Origin: Ypsolopha sequella
Taxonomy: Eukaryota; Arthropoda; Insecta; Lepidoptera; Ypsolophidae
Assembly (NCBI GenBank): GCA_934047225.1
Contig: OW203985.1
Location: 7,767,501-7,831,500, forward strand
Reading direction: 5' to 3'
DNA length: 64,000 bases
Each line of letters opens with the position of its first letter. Within the stretch, counting starts at the first letter, position 1. Below the pieces are notes generated by a model. The model ran no database searches, had not been told where the DNA came from, and saw only the letters and a program-made list of their open reading frames with translations. The position numbers were made by a program, and so were the translations under genes. Positions 1 through 11,358 of this stretch are shown one piece after another.

Positions 1-142
1 TTCACCCTATCAAGGACGCAGCGAGCATCGTAACAGCCACTATGCATTGCGCGCTGATATAAACGTTATTTCAATATCGTTTCCATCAATATTCGTACCG
101 ACAAACATCGAGCTGCTAATTTGGCGAAGGTAATCGCCTTAA
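1..142 (+). repeat. TTAA-bounded MITE, family D, cut by window start
   Basis: This stretch is nearly the same as 25923-26066 and related to 15838-15963 and, inverted, to 57659-57830. It ends in CGCCTTAA, the terminus shared by the complete copies. The left half lies outside the window. It has no coding capacity and is read as a non-autonomous DNA element. Confidence 0.6.
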
Positions 143-379
143 ATATCAAATCTGAATGTACACGTGTATAAGCAAAAATAGGAACACAATATATACAAGG
201 TGAAGTTTTGATCATCGTCCAAATTCATACTGGAGGCTTGATAAGTGATCAGTATCTTGGATCAGTAACAATTTTTGCGAAATTCGTAATTTGAAATTTC
301 GGCTTCCCATATAAATTCAGTTCCACTCCCGAGTGATATCACTATTCGTCGGCCTTCGGTTCGTATTTTATTTTATAAT

Positions 380-534
380 GTTGTCGATTCGGTGTAACAC
401 GAATTAACTTATTTGATAGGACTAACCTTACTTTTAGCGTCTTTGTTTTTTTGATAAAGAAAGAAAAAGACAGAACTCTTAAAATAATTTTAGTTCTGTC
501 AAATAAGTTAAAGCATGTTACATCGGATCAACAC
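380..534. repeat. Imperfect foldback repeat
   Basis: Positions 380-423 and 491-534 are imperfect inverted copies of about 43 bases; both contain AACTTATTTGA as read on one strand. The spacer is AT-rich. The arms could fold into a hairpin, as in a decayed foldback element. Nothing else is visible between 143 and 760. Confidence 0.5.
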
Positions 535-760
535 AATTATCTTTTCAAGTGAGCTATTGACTTTTTTTTTTATTTATGCCATCGGGTAAAGGCTAAGGAA
601 CTAAGCCATACTGCCTTGTCTGTTGTTCTATCTGTCTTGATAAAAGGCCATCAGGCGATTTCTGAGGTTTTATTGTCTGTTTATAGTTACGGTATGTGAT
701 ATCCTCTCTTGATCATCTGAACGGTCTGTCCTGTCGTAGTCGCTGTCTTGTCAGTTCGTG

Positions 761-804
761 CTACGTTGTGTTCGTGTTATATCCATAACACGAACACAAC
801 GTAG
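761..804. repeat. Perfect 20-bp-arm hairpin
   Basis: Positions 761-780 and 785-804 are perfect reverse complements with a four-base ATCC loop. No gene lies close enough to call it a terminator. It is probably a foldback relic. Confidence 0.75.
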
Positions 805-2050
805 GGTTAGAAAAAATACACGAAAAGGCACAGCCTGCACTTTTTTTCCATTGAACAACAAACTACAATGGTGGCGATTTTAATTAACAATATGCTATCA
901 CTACTGTTGATCAAAACACCCGAAATGCAGTATTTTTTCAATAAAACAAAAAAACGACGCCATCACCCTTTTTCTAACCGACTTTTTTTTTCATAATTTT
1001 TAGGGTATACCCGAATCTACAACAGACAAACAAAAATATTCGGCCTCGCATTACAATTTTTTTTATATATAGGTATATTTTCTCAGATTTATGTCTAAAA
1101 ATACGTTTAATAACTAAAGTCCCTTTTTTTATTAAATATTATGTGTGCAATTCGAAAACTTAAATCTTCATTACACGCAGTTAAATATATTTTTTTAACC
1201 CTAAATGTTGAGTTTTGTTTAAAAGGTATTTTTTAAATACTTCATTGAGAATACTCAGAATTATTTCTGACTCTTTGTTTTGGGATTATAACTTTTCTAA
1301 TATTACAAAAACACCAGGCCAGCATGAAAATCTTAAACAAAATCTTGAGAATTACACAAAACAAGTCATTGGTTCCGGCCTCGCATCGAGACTTCAGTAA
1401 GAATTAGGCAACATTATAAGAATAATAATTTTTCTTCAAATTCAAACACATACAAAATATATATTTTAATAAAAAATTCGGTGGAAAACAAAATAGTTAG
1501 GTTTCATCAGGGTCTTGCTTGTGAATACACAAGTAGGAGCTGATTTTCAGTGCTGGCCAGATAAACGAAATGGAACATTATAAAAGTATAAATAATTTCA
1601 TAACATTGCATTATTCTAAAGAATAATAATGTACCTATATTCTAAAATTAAAATTACCAAACACAAAACGATAAATTATTAAATCGATAAACAATGTAAC
1701 AAAAAAATCTAATTAGAATTATAAATAATAATAAATTAATGAGTACATAAAGACTTACATGTAGTATCAAATGGTACAAGAAATAAATCGGTCGGGTACT
1801 CGTATGTAGAAGTTTGCGAGACAGACACTACTTCTTCGATTGTATCGACTGCTTCCGAATGTAAAACAACGATACTTCATATTTCTTGTCATTATTTTTG
1901 AAGCATACTGCGTGACTAATAAGGCTTATTTATTGTTTTAGCTGTAGTCTGACGACTAGTCTACTGTGTCTGTATAGTATTGATAATAAGTTATGTACAT
2001 ATTATTATGTCGTAGCCATATCATACATGATAAAAATATACAATCATATG
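805..2050. other. AT-rich intergenic DNA, nothing recognised
   Basis: The stretch is AT-rich with long A and T runs. The 61-residue open frame at 1215-1400 has no family resemblance and no start context. No repeat pairing was found by eye. Confidence 0.5.
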
Positions 2051-2127
2051 TAAGCGGTTAATATTAAAATAGGAACGCAAGTTTAAAAAAAAAAAAGTCA
2101 TTCAAGTCAAAACTGTTCTTTTACTTA

Positions 2128-2567
2128 CATGGCGCTGCGGACAAAAAAGAAAATAAAAAAAAAAAAAAAAAAAGTACTTACATTACATTACATTACTTAT
2201 AATTTACATAATTAATATTTTGTAAAGATAGATTTTATTGAAAGTTAAGAATTATGAGAAAATTAAATTTAAAAATTCAAGTAGTACAGTTTCAAGCCTG
2301 AATAGCTAGCTAAGTTGCGATGCTTTTGTTAATTTTTTTTTTGTTTAACTGTTTTTCACTTGTTTAATTTGGCAGGATTAATTTTATTGGTAATGTTTCG
2401 TTGTAAGGGCATGTAAGCGTTATGTAAAATTTAAAATAGTTTTCAACAAATTTTGAAATTTTAAAGGGCATGTAAGCGGTTAATTATAATAACACACATT
2501 TTGTGTGTGTTTTTCTTTGGCAAATAAATTTATTTCACTTTCACTTTCACTTCACTTTCACTTTCAC
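2128..2567 (+). mobile_element. Retroposon tail ending in CTTTCA repeats, between 65-bp direct repeats
   Basis: The segment ends in tandem CTTTCA units after an AATAAATTTATTT-type tail, the look of a non-LTR retroposon 3' end. It is bracketed by similar direct repeats of about 65 bases at 2063-2127 and 2568-2635, which differ by a few substitutions and A-run lengths. The repeats continue in frame into LINE coding sequence on the right. The simplest reading is insertion into an older LINE with an unusually long target duplication. A local tandem duplication is the alternative. Confidence 0.4.
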
Positions 2568-2630
2568 TAATATTAAAATAGAAACGCAACTTTTAAAAAA
2601 AATAAAGTCATTCAAGTCAAAACTGTTCTT

Positions 2631-3430
2631 TTACCTAATTATCTAAAATGTATTGAAAAGCCCACCCTATTCAACAGTAACCTAAAACAGTTCTTCACAA
2701 ATAAGTGCTATTACAATATCACTGATTTTTTTAACGATAAGATTATATAACATTACTAAATAACATTACAAAATAAAATAAAATGAAAATGAAAATAGGC
2801 AGACAACTCCCACCATAGTATAACACCTCCTTCCTTGTTTTCTTCACGAAAACTCAGTAATTATGTACATCATTGAACAGTAACTATGTAATCACTCACT
2901 CTCACCCATTATACACACAACCTCACACTCTCTAACACACACACACCTCCCCTCTCATACCACACGCAAGCTTTTAATGTAAATCGAGTTCGTTCTATTA
3001 ACTTTATTAACTTATCTAATACCTATATTTATTTTTAAATAATTAATTAATGTAATGAAGTGATAGGTAATATAATTTATTCTTTTTTTTTTCTTTCTCT
3101 CTATTCATGTAATTGAATTTTAATTGAATTTGAATTAATATTTTTATTACCATAGATTAGTTCGTTTAATTTTACCTTAGGATAAAGTAAAATAATTAAT
3201 TGTACCTAATATGTATGTATTTAATTATAGCATGTTCACCCAATTTATTAATTTAACTAATGTTTTTTTTTGTTTCTAATTTATAATTTAATGTTAAGCA
3301 TATTTTCAATTTTTTTATATTATATAGTTATGGAAGGACCTAGTCTCCATGTCACCAGGGAATCCTAGTATGGAGGCTAGTGTCACAATTTAGTATGTAA
3401 GTTATTTGTTGGTGTCAATAAATATATTTA
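2631..3430 (+). pseudogene. LINE 3' fragment: reverse transcriptase C-terminus and 3' UTR
   Basis: Codons 2631-2750 are open and encode 39 residues (LPNYLKCIEKP near the start, FFTNKCYYNITDFF near the end) followed by TAA. This matches in layout the extreme C-terminus of the LINE reverse transcriptase at 34.7 kb, where IPDRIKC and KKCYYSLQEFL occupy the same places. An AT-rich 3' UTR follows, ending near a TGTCAATAAATATATTTAT tail at about 3430. It is a 5'-truncated copy with no catalytic motifs left. Confidence 0.6.
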
Positions 3431-3650
3431 TAGCACACCGTGCGTAAAATGACCACTTTACGCACGCGCATAAAGTCGGCATTTTCCGCACTTGTGCTAT
3501 AACAATTTATACGAAACTCGTGCGAGAAACTTTTTCTCGACTCGTGTGATTGCAGCACTCGCCTTCGGCTCGTGCCGCAAACTCACACTCGTCAGAAAAC
3601 GTTTCATCGCTCTCGTATCGTAATGTACTATTTTCATTTTTAATTTTTCA
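3431..3650. repeat. CpG-rich palindromic interspersed repeat
   Basis: A block much richer in CG than its surroundings, with repeated words such as GCACTCG, CTCGTG and a local palindrome GTGCGTAAA/TTTACGCAC. It has no open frame. The short inverted words suggest a MITE or foldback relic, but its ends were not located. Confidence 0.4.
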
Positions 3651-3765
3651 TTTCTTATTTCACCCTTTCACTATTTCTAAAAGCTAAATTACCTTGTTTT
3701 TTATTATTTTCACGGTTCTAAAACATTATTTTTGACATGATAATAATGACTGCTTGAGGTTTTGG

Positions 3766-3842
3766 TTAACAACTATCAATTTATTTTGTGCCGTTATTGG
3801 TTAAAAAGCAATAACGGCACAAAATAAATTGATAGTTGTTAA
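3766..3842. repeat. Perfect 34-bp-arm hairpin
   Basis: Positions 3766-3799 and 3809-3842 are perfect reverse complements around a nine-base loop (GTTAAAAAG). Perfect arms of this length suggest a young inverted duplication or foldback element. No gene adjoins it. Confidence 0.8.
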
Positions 3843-4960
3843 AAGTATCATAATAACACCTGCCAGGTCCGATCCAGGTATAGGATCCTAAAATAGCCAC
3901 TTTTGTGTTTAGAATCAAAAATGGCTGATTAGAAGTTTCGAACCATAACAGCATGGCCATTAATTGCTAAACGAGCATGTACTAGGGGGGCTTAAGCCCC
4001 CAATAATGGGATATTTTTTACGTTATCTGTCATTTTCTATTATTTTTGGGGGGCTTGAAGCTAAGCAAGGGCATGAGCCCAAAGCCAGGGGCCCTTTTGC
4101 CAGCATAGCATCATTTAAATACCTACGCTGCGTCTAGCTTCCTCATAAAACGTATTCATCGGAAATGTATTTTAATGATTGAAACCAAACTAACCAGCGT
4201 TCGGTATCTCAGTGCGCATTTTACAGGAGCCTGTCAAGTTCAGTCCTTCGGGGCAACGTCCTTCCTTTAAGGAATCAAAAGCAATTATTTTACTTAAATA
4301 AAACCTGTTTAAACCAGTTTTGCAGTCAGTCAACTCGAGATCCCAACAAAGCCTTTCGAGTTTGGGGTTTAAGAGTCCACACCAAGGTTTGGATATATCC
4401 AACAATTTGTATAATGACAATTACCTACATTGATTTTTTACTCCTATACTCGTATACGTTATGAGAGAGACAATATAGCAAATTATGAAATCATAAATAT
4501 TTACAAAACTGTTGAACATTAGGTTAAAAGAGTAGCTTAATATAAATAAGATTTTGACGTTTAATTTTTACAGTTTCGGTGTAAATTGCATCCAAAGAAC
4601 CATAGGGTGAAATAAATAAAATATAAATATATAGAAACGACATGAGGGGTGTAAAAACAAACAAATACTATGCACATGAATTCCGAAAAATTCGTTGGTG
4701 CATGCCCAACCGGAAATCGGACCTGGATCTCATGCATGACTGAGGGGCGTTCTAACCCTTATTTTTTTTTAAATAAAATCTTTAAGTGAAATGTGTCCAA
4801 ACTGTCTTTACACCCGAAAGATAAGCTCTGAAAAAAAAAAATCTGTGAGCAGGTAAGTAGTTGACTCAGCAAAAACCCTTGAAATACCAAAAGGAAGGCC
4901 TTAATGAACAGGATTTTTAAGATTCCATTCCGAAAAAAACGCAAACAGGCATGATGACCA
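3843..4960. other. Unassigned DNA with one unrecognised small frame
   Basis: A 16-base palindrome (GGGGGCTTAAGCCCCC) lies at 3986-4001. A minus-strand frame at 4190-4420 (76 residues) matches no family I know; it is less biased than the surrounding AT-rich DNA but has no supporting context. Nothing else is recognised. Confidence 0.35.
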
Positions 4961-4961
4961 A

Positions 4962-5110
4962 AAAATTCTAATTAGATCGTCAGTTAGATTATCAGAAAAT
5001 ATTGGACACCTATTTCTTTTTTGTCAATTAAACGAAAAATGATGAAGATATAGCCCGCTAAAGTTCCGCGTGACGTCACGCCTAAGTACTTTTCCCAAGT
5101 AACAATTCAT
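4962..5110 (+). repeat. Interspersed repeat F, copy 1
   Basis: It contains AGATTATCA, AATATTGGACAC and GTGACGTCACGCCTA. The same words appear in the same order on the opposite strand at 10560-10695, so the two are inverted copies of one old repeat. No coding potential is seen. The following 5111-5756 holds no recognised feature. Confidence 0.5.
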
Positions 5111-5756
5111 TCGGGCCTAGGTTGTGAAAACTTCCTTTAGCTTGTATTTGGGTTGCAAAAAGGTTAATGCTTTTCTATCTAGGCATATTAAGTATTTGAG
5201 AATGTTTATTAAGTTCTAAAACTAATTGTTTATCATAACAACCTTTAAGCCGTTGACAAGAGTTTAAATTAACGTTATTTTGACTTGTGTTTCACGACCT
5301 TAAAGTCCTAGGATCTTATAGTTGTTGTAGACTCTTGATAAAGTTCTGGAGAGGCTAGGATTATGCTTAAGTGAGATCTAAAGGTTAAATTTTTAACTTT
5401 GATATAACCACAAAGCTATGGAATGTTGAAATTACTTAGAAGTTATTTCTAAAACCTATCTAAAGCCTTTAGGCTGTATAAAAAATGTCTCGGCAAACAA
5501 ATTAGGACCGCATGGTAAAAACCAAGACCAAAAGGCTATAGTTCAGAGCTGAAGGCATGATTTATGTCCTACAAGAATATTTGAAAGCTTTAGAGGCATT
5601 CTCAAATATTATCAGTTGTCTCCGCGAATTCAAATTACGATGTCTTGCAAATTGAACCAACACAGGGTGATTTCAAAAAAACGGAGTGGAAATTTTAAAC
5701 GGAAAGTGCGGAAAATTTCCTACGAATAATGAATACAGCAGTTAGTATATATTATT

Positions 5757-6405
5757 AGGGTTCCGTACCTCTAAAGGAAAAAAACCGGTCAAGTGCGAGT
5801 CAGACTCGCATACCTAGGGCTCCATATTATGGATGAAAAATTTAATTTTGTCATTTTTTTCAACCACTTTAATTGTCCTGTAATCTTTACGTAAACACAT
5901 ATTACCATGATTTTTTTCATATTTTTCAGTCTACAAGTTTTGGAGATAAGGGGGGGGACATACAATTTTTTATGATTTTTCAAGGATTTCTCGAAATAGA
6001 TGCAAATAGCCAAACTATAAATTTTTACAATTAACTTTTTAATACCTACAATTTGATACCCATAATGTATTTAAAAAAAAAAACATTTTTTATTTATTAC
6101 TCGTATAATTCTTTTTTTATATTTTTTCGCTTTTGCTAAATTTTTTTTACCGCTAAAGTTTTCCTGTAATTAGCGAGTTATGATCTATAATTGTAATTTT
6201 TTTCATATTTTTTGGTCCACCGGTTTTGGAGATAAAGGGGGGGGGGGACATGCATATTTTTGTGTTTTTTTAAAGATTTTTCGAAACTATTGAGAATAAA
6301 TATAATAAAAATATATGTTTTTACAATCAAATTTTCAATATCTACAATTTGATATCCATATTGTATTTTATAAAATATTTTTTTTATGTATTACACTTAT
6401 CTGTA
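5757..6405 (+). repeat. Family A lepidopteran-type repeat, two diverged units
   Basis: It starts with AGGGTTCCGTACC and AAGTGCGAGTCAGACTCGCA, then two diverged units each containing TTTTTCATATTTTT, a GGAGATAAGGGGGGG tract and TTTTTCAAGGATTT-like sequence. The same blocks recur at 7745-8215, inverted at 30380-30866, and at 35590-35820. It looks like a non-autonomous interspersed element; its class is not established. Confidence 0.55.
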
Positions 6406-6409
6406 TATA

Positions 6410-7744
6410 TAAAATTCAAAGTCCTGACTGACTGACTGACTGATATATCAACGCACAGCCTAAACCACTAGTCTTATAGACTTGAAATTTTGCACAAAGA
6501 TACCTTATATAGTGTTAGCATCCACTAAGTAAGGATTTTTCAAAATTCACCCCCTAAGGGGGTGAAACGGGTGTCCAAAGTTTGTATGGGAAAACAAGAT
6601 TAGTTAGATTATTTTATTCGAGACTTCACAGGAGTACTCCTATCTATAAATGAGTAAACATTTATTTCAGGTTTTTTCCGAATTCAATCCCTAAAAGGGG
6701 GAAATGGGGTGACAAATTCTGAAAATCAACATGGGTATCGTTTGTATGGTTTATCGGGTCGCTGATTAAGAATACAACAACGATTTCTAAATGCAACTTA
6801 GTGGACGTGAAATACCATCATCCCCTCTTGGGGTGCGATGGGGTTGAAATGTTGAAATGTGTAAATATCAATATGGGTGTCGTTTTTATGGTTGAAATTT
6901 AATATAGCGGACATGAAAATTCTTGAAAGTATGTGTGATAGAGCAATCGGCTGTAACAGACGGACAGACAGACAGCCACAGAAGTGATCCTTTTAGATTT
7001 CCATTTTTTCCTTTTGAGGTATCTATCTATCTATATATCCACAATATATCCATCTATCTATCTGTTTATCTATCTATCTATATCCAAGCAAAATATCTTT
7101 GGAACGGAAGGTGGTACATCCCTAGGGGTTGGACCATGGGGTGCCAAAAAAAGTTTTTTTTTGTCAAAACTTTGACAGCCTGCATCTCCCAAACGGCTGG
7201 AGCTAGACAGATGTCTAGGAAAAGGTCTTGACGAGATCTACCTGCTGAAAAAGTCAAAACTTTACGGGCCCGTATCTCCTAAACGGCTGATGCTAGAACC
7301 ATGTTCATGGTATTCCAAAAAAGTCCTCGGCGAGATCTAGATGACGGTAAAAAAGGTGCTATAATTTTGATCGGCCATATCTCCCGAATGGCTAATTTTA
7401 AGGAGTTTGGGTTTCAATTATAGTGATTGGTCAAGCTGGAGCTACATGACCAAAAAATAATTTAATTTGACCGGTTTTGACAATTTTTGAACAGGTCTAA
7501 AGAAGTATTCTGATTTGCATGAAACTCGGTATCAAGGGGCATTTAGGGTCGCCGATTACGCTGCCGTATTCAAATTGGACATTTTTTGACAAGTGATAGG
7601 GATTTTGACACTTTTTCGGAAAAACTTTGATCGGTGAGTCCCTGTATTCCCAGAGGGAGTGAGAGTACTTAAAATGTTTGTTTCTGAAAAAAAAGTTATT
7701 TGTTTCCTGTAGGCCACGCGGGTAAAGCCGCGGGCAGAAGCTAG
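6410..7744 (+). mobile_element. Helitron-like non-autonomous element
   Basis: The left end begins TCTGTATATATAAAA and the right end finishes with CTAG at 7741-7744. A hairpin CGCGG-GTAAAG-CCGCG at 7717-7732 lies eight bases before CTAG. The flanking bases are A (6409) and T (7745). Those are the Helitron hallmarks: 5' TC, 3' CTRR, subterminal hairpin, A/T insertion and no duplication. No Rep/helicase frame is present, so it would depend on an autonomous partner. A CTGA-repeat tract follows the left end and a TATC microsatellite lies at 7018-7083. Family A sequence lies on both sides, so it inserted into that repeat. Confidence 0.6.
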
Positions 7745-8330
7745 TTTTTTATATTTTTCATTTGTGCTTAATTTTTTTAACTTCTATAGTTTCCCTGTAA
7801 TTGGCCAGTTTTCATATTTTTTGTTCTACCAGTTTCGGAGATAAGAGGGGGAACATACATATTTTTGTGGTTTTTCAAAATTTCTCGAAACTTGTGAGAG
7901 TAAATTTAGTAAAAGTATATGTTTTTACAATCAGCTTTTTAATATCTACAATTTGATACCCATATTGTATTTTCAGGATAATATTTTTTATTTTTCTTAC
8001 TTTTGTTTTTGAAATATTTTGAAAAATTTCAAATTTTTAAATTTTTTTACACTCTGATATCTGGGCAAATTAATTATTTATATGCCAAATTTCATGTCTT
8101 TATCTTGAACGGTGCTAAAGTTATGAGGCTGTGACATACGGACGGACGGACAACGGAGTCTCACCATAAAGGTTCCTTTTGTACCTTTTAGGTACGGAAC
8201 CCTAAAAACAGAACCCTTATAGGATCACTTTGTTGTCCGTCTGTCTGGCCGCCTGTCTGTATATCTGTCCAGACCCTTTATCTCAAGAACGCGTGAAGTT
8301 ATCACATTGAAATTAAAACCATATAATCAA
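7745..8330 (+). repeat. Family A repeat, right part
   Basis: It continues the family A unit interrupted by the Helitron-like element and ends with a GACGGACGGACAACGGAGTC tract and GGTACGGAACCCTAAAAA at about 8190-8207. A second head follows (GAACCCTTATAGG, then CTGTCTG words) to about 8330. Confidence 0.5.
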
Positions 8331-8573
8331 GTCTACTGTTACTTAAAGTTGCGAAAAAAATGAATTTTTATGTTAACGCAAAAAAAATACTGCTTTTAAT
8401 GCCACTAAAATCATATATTTCGACATTCTCAAGGGAATCAAAATGTATAGGGTACTTTCCGTTGACCTAGAACTATGAAAGGCAAGTATTATCTTATACT
8501 ACGAATACAGGAAAACATCTAAAAACTATACATTTGTAATTTAATCATAAAAAAAAGTCTGAATTATTTATAA

Positions 8574-9302
8574 CTAGCTGTTGCCCGCGTCTTCGTCCAC
8601 GTGAATTTAGTATGTAATGCGTTTCATATTTTACAATGAAAGCTTCAACATCCCGCTAAATCCTGTTATGCGTACGGTTTTCTTTAAAAAAAAAAACATC
8701 TTATACGTGTTTTATTTTTCTCAATATGATTTATGCGAAGTTGTAAGTAAGTGTATATATGTATATAAGTTATACATAATATATAAGTTTATATATGCCC
8801 AGGGATTGTGATTTTCCATATCAACGTTTTTAACCCATTTCATCCCCATTAGGATATGGATAATTTTTGAAAACTTTCCTACATGTATCTCATTATACGT
8901 TTTAAGGAAGGAATATTTAAGCAAAGTTTTAAGTAGATACACTCAAGGGATGCAATTTTCGATATATAACTTAACACGCTATTTTACCCCCTCGGGGGAT
9001 GAGTTTTGTAAAACCCTCTTACAGGTTTCTCATAGTTTATTAAAAAGAGTATTTATGCGAAGTATGTTGACTCTTCAGTATATGTTGATACTCCCACGGA
9101 TTATGATTTTCCAAACAAGCTTCTACCCCCTTTCATTATGAATTGATTTTCAAAAAATCCTTTCTTAGCGGATGTTTACGCAATAAAAGGAACCTACGGT
9201 GCAAATTTCATCTTCCTAGGTTTAGCTGTTTGGTCTCGGCGTTGATAGATCAGTCAGTCAATCAGTCAGTCAGTCAGTCAGGGTATTCTTTTATATACAA
9301 AT
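8574..9302 (-). mobile_element. Second Helitron-like element, reverse orientation
   Basis: Read on the minus strand, it ends in GGCAACAGCTAG, with CTAG at 8574-8577. Its other end carries TATATAAAAGAATACCCTGACTGACTGACTGA near 9250-9300 in broken form, matching the CTGACTGACTGA head of the element at 6410. The frames here are shadows of repeat sequence. The left boundary is good; the right one is approximate because a clear TC start is not preserved. Confidence 0.45.
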
Positions 9303-9355
9303 TTGTACGGAACCCTCGACGGGCGAGTCCAACTCGCACTTGTCCGTTTTTTTCA
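9303..9355 (+). repeat. Family A terminal block
   Basis: A short block with ACGGAACCCTCGACGGGCGA and GTCCAACTCGCACTTGTCCG, the characteristic end of family A, directly after the reverse Helitron-like element. Confidence 0.55.
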
Positions 9356-10559
9356 AGATAGGTAGTCTGGTCACTGTTAAGGACTACTTAAGGCTAAATT
9401 TAAATGTATTCAGTATTAAAGGTAAAACATAAGTTAGACAAGTACCTATCGACTAAACATAATTGAAAAAAGAAATAGTAACTTATTTGCACTCAAGGAG
9501 CAGCCTGTAGCTGCTTGATATCACTTCTGATGAACACTTGAACACTTGATTTTGCTTAATGGTTGTGGTCGCGACTGGTGAGTATTGAATTACTCCTGAC
9601 GATAACCTGAAAGCTGTGAAAACAGCCTTTTGGTTTTATATGGCTCCGCGAAATTACCTTTAGCTCTTACTTTGGCAAAAATTAAGAGTTTTGAGCTGTT
9701 ATAGTTCTGAAAAGGTTAACTTGAATGCTTTCTAGTAATTTCCTAACGTCAGCCATATTTATTCACTAAAATAAAAAAAAAACGAACTGAAAATAACATT
9801 TTAATACAACGAAGCAAAATTAAATAACATGTTCTATATAATTTTAAATATACGTTTTTATATATGAGTATAACTTTTATTTCTAAAACGACAAACCATC
9901 AAACACCTTATTTTTTCATTTTTTTTTATTTAAAATGTCCTGAAAATTTGCAATTACGAAAGGCCCGTCTCGCATATAGCACTATTATCCTAAAGTTTCA
10001 CGATAATGTACCAATCGCACTATGTTTTGCATTTTAGCTGACTTTAACATGCTACTAACTATTTTTCAAGAATACAACACTTACATATCTAGCCATTTTG
10101 AAACTTGGTATAATGACAGGGAATGGCGCCATTACAAATAAGTAATTTAAACCCACCATTAATGTTTCTGCGTACAAACAATCTTAAACAGAAACATTTT
10201 AAAACCCGAAAGTCCTGGAAAAGCGTTATTCATTTCTATCAAAAAGGTTTCAAGTGGTCAGAGAGTTACATCCAAGACTAATGTAGAAACTATTAGTTGT
10301 ATTGTATGGTTATATTAACGTTAAATTAAGGTTGTGAAGGTTATATTTGGGTTTTGAGTAAGTAGTTAGAAAGGTTATAGATAAGAGCTACAGGTTTTGC
10401 TGTAGCTCTCAGAAAGGTTCTACAACGTGGGCCCTTTTTGCACTCAGGAGGTTAATATAACGTTAATATAAAGTAATTGAGACTACAAAGACTTATGAGC
10501 AGATTTCCATACAAAGGTATTAGAACCTTTTCAGTACCTTTCTAAAACCTTAAAAGTTA
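9356..10559. other. AT-rich DNA, no gene recognised
   Basis: No credible coding region is present. From about 10240 the text uses words also found at 5100-5560 (AAAGGTTATA, GTTAATATAACG), which suggests repeat F extends leftward here, but the alignment is weak. Confidence 0.4.
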
Positions 10560-10695
10560 CTTGGGTTTACCTAGGCGTGACCTCACCAGCCCCCACTCCC
10601 AAACTTTGACGCGCTTTATCTCTGTAATTTTTTGTGTGATTGATAAAAGAAAAAATATGTGTCCAATATTTTTTGATAATCTAAATGACGGACTA
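10560..10695 (-). repeat. Interspersed repeat F, inverted copy
   Basis: The reverse complement reproduces in order the landmarks of 4962-5110: AGATTATCA, AATATTGGACAC, a run of A/T, then GGTCACGCCTAGG. Divergence is substantial. Confidence 0.5.
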
Positions 10696-10712
10696 AAAAG
10701 AATAACATTTTG

Positions 10713-11358
10713 TTAAGGCGCTACGAAAAAAAAATCGACACTTTAAGAACGTGCATATCTACTTCAGTAAATAATGTATTATTTTGAAAAAAAACTATAT
10801 TGTTTTTGGATTCTTTTTCTAGGGACCTGTTAAAACAGAAACGCGATTGGAGAAATTCGGCTCGATAGAAATATTTATTGAAGTGAGGTCTTTTTCGGCA
10901 CCAATTCTCCTGGTTTGACAATTTAGAATGACGTATGGACTGCAATTATATTTTATTAGATGGATTGTAACAGTATCTAGGACCTGCCCCCCTATTGTGT
11001 ATCTTTAGTTGCCAACTGCACGAGGTGCCTATCATCAAAAACATAGCTAAAAACTGAAATTTCAAAATTGCCTTTAGTGGGTATTGAACTATTTACGAAC
11101 TGTGTCGTCACTTCAAGTGCGAACATATCCTTAGGAAATCGGAATTCGATAGTATATCTATGTTTTTGATGATAGACACCCATTCCAGAAGGCAACTAGA
11201 GATACACAATAGGCCCGCTGGTTAAACGAAATTTTGATAGCAACTTTAGTACATTTTATATCAATAAAAAACCGACTTTTTGCTACTTTTACACGAATCC
11301 GTCCCTCTCGCACTGAGGGTTTTTTCGCATATGGAGTAACTTTTACATATCGCCTTAA
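10713..11358 (-). mobile_element. TTAA-bounded MITE, family B, carrying a nested MITE
   Basis: It is bounded by TTAAGGCGCTACG (from 10713) and CATATCGCCTTAA (to 11358). The body matches the copies at 16816, 55031 and 58902, including TCTCGCACTGAGGG and TTTTTTCGCATATGGAGTAAC. It has short imperfect inverted ends (GGCGCTA/TATCGCC) and TTAA flanks, which suggests a piggyBac-type target rule. The longer length comes from the separate element at 10991-11213. Confidence 0.65.
10991..11213. mobile_element. 223-bp MITE with 23-bp terminal inverted repeats, nested in family B
   Basis: The ends 10991-11013 and 11191-11213 are reverse complements at 22 of 23 positions (CCTATTGTGTATCT... and ...AGATACACAATAGG). 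The other family B copies run through this point without it, so it is an insertion. A CTG on each side may be a 3-bp duplication, but the junction is ambiguous. No transposase is encoded; the superfamily is unknown. Confidence 0.65.

Noticed and set aside
4190..4420. 76-codon minus-strand frame as a host exon
   Set aside because: No recognisable family, no splice-site support and no neighbouring coding exons. Noted only as unassigned.
6923..7231. 102-codon plus frame in the Helitron-like element
   Set aside because: Driven by a TATC microsatellite (Tyr/Leu/Ser/Ile repeats) and repeat sequence; no helicase or Rep motif.
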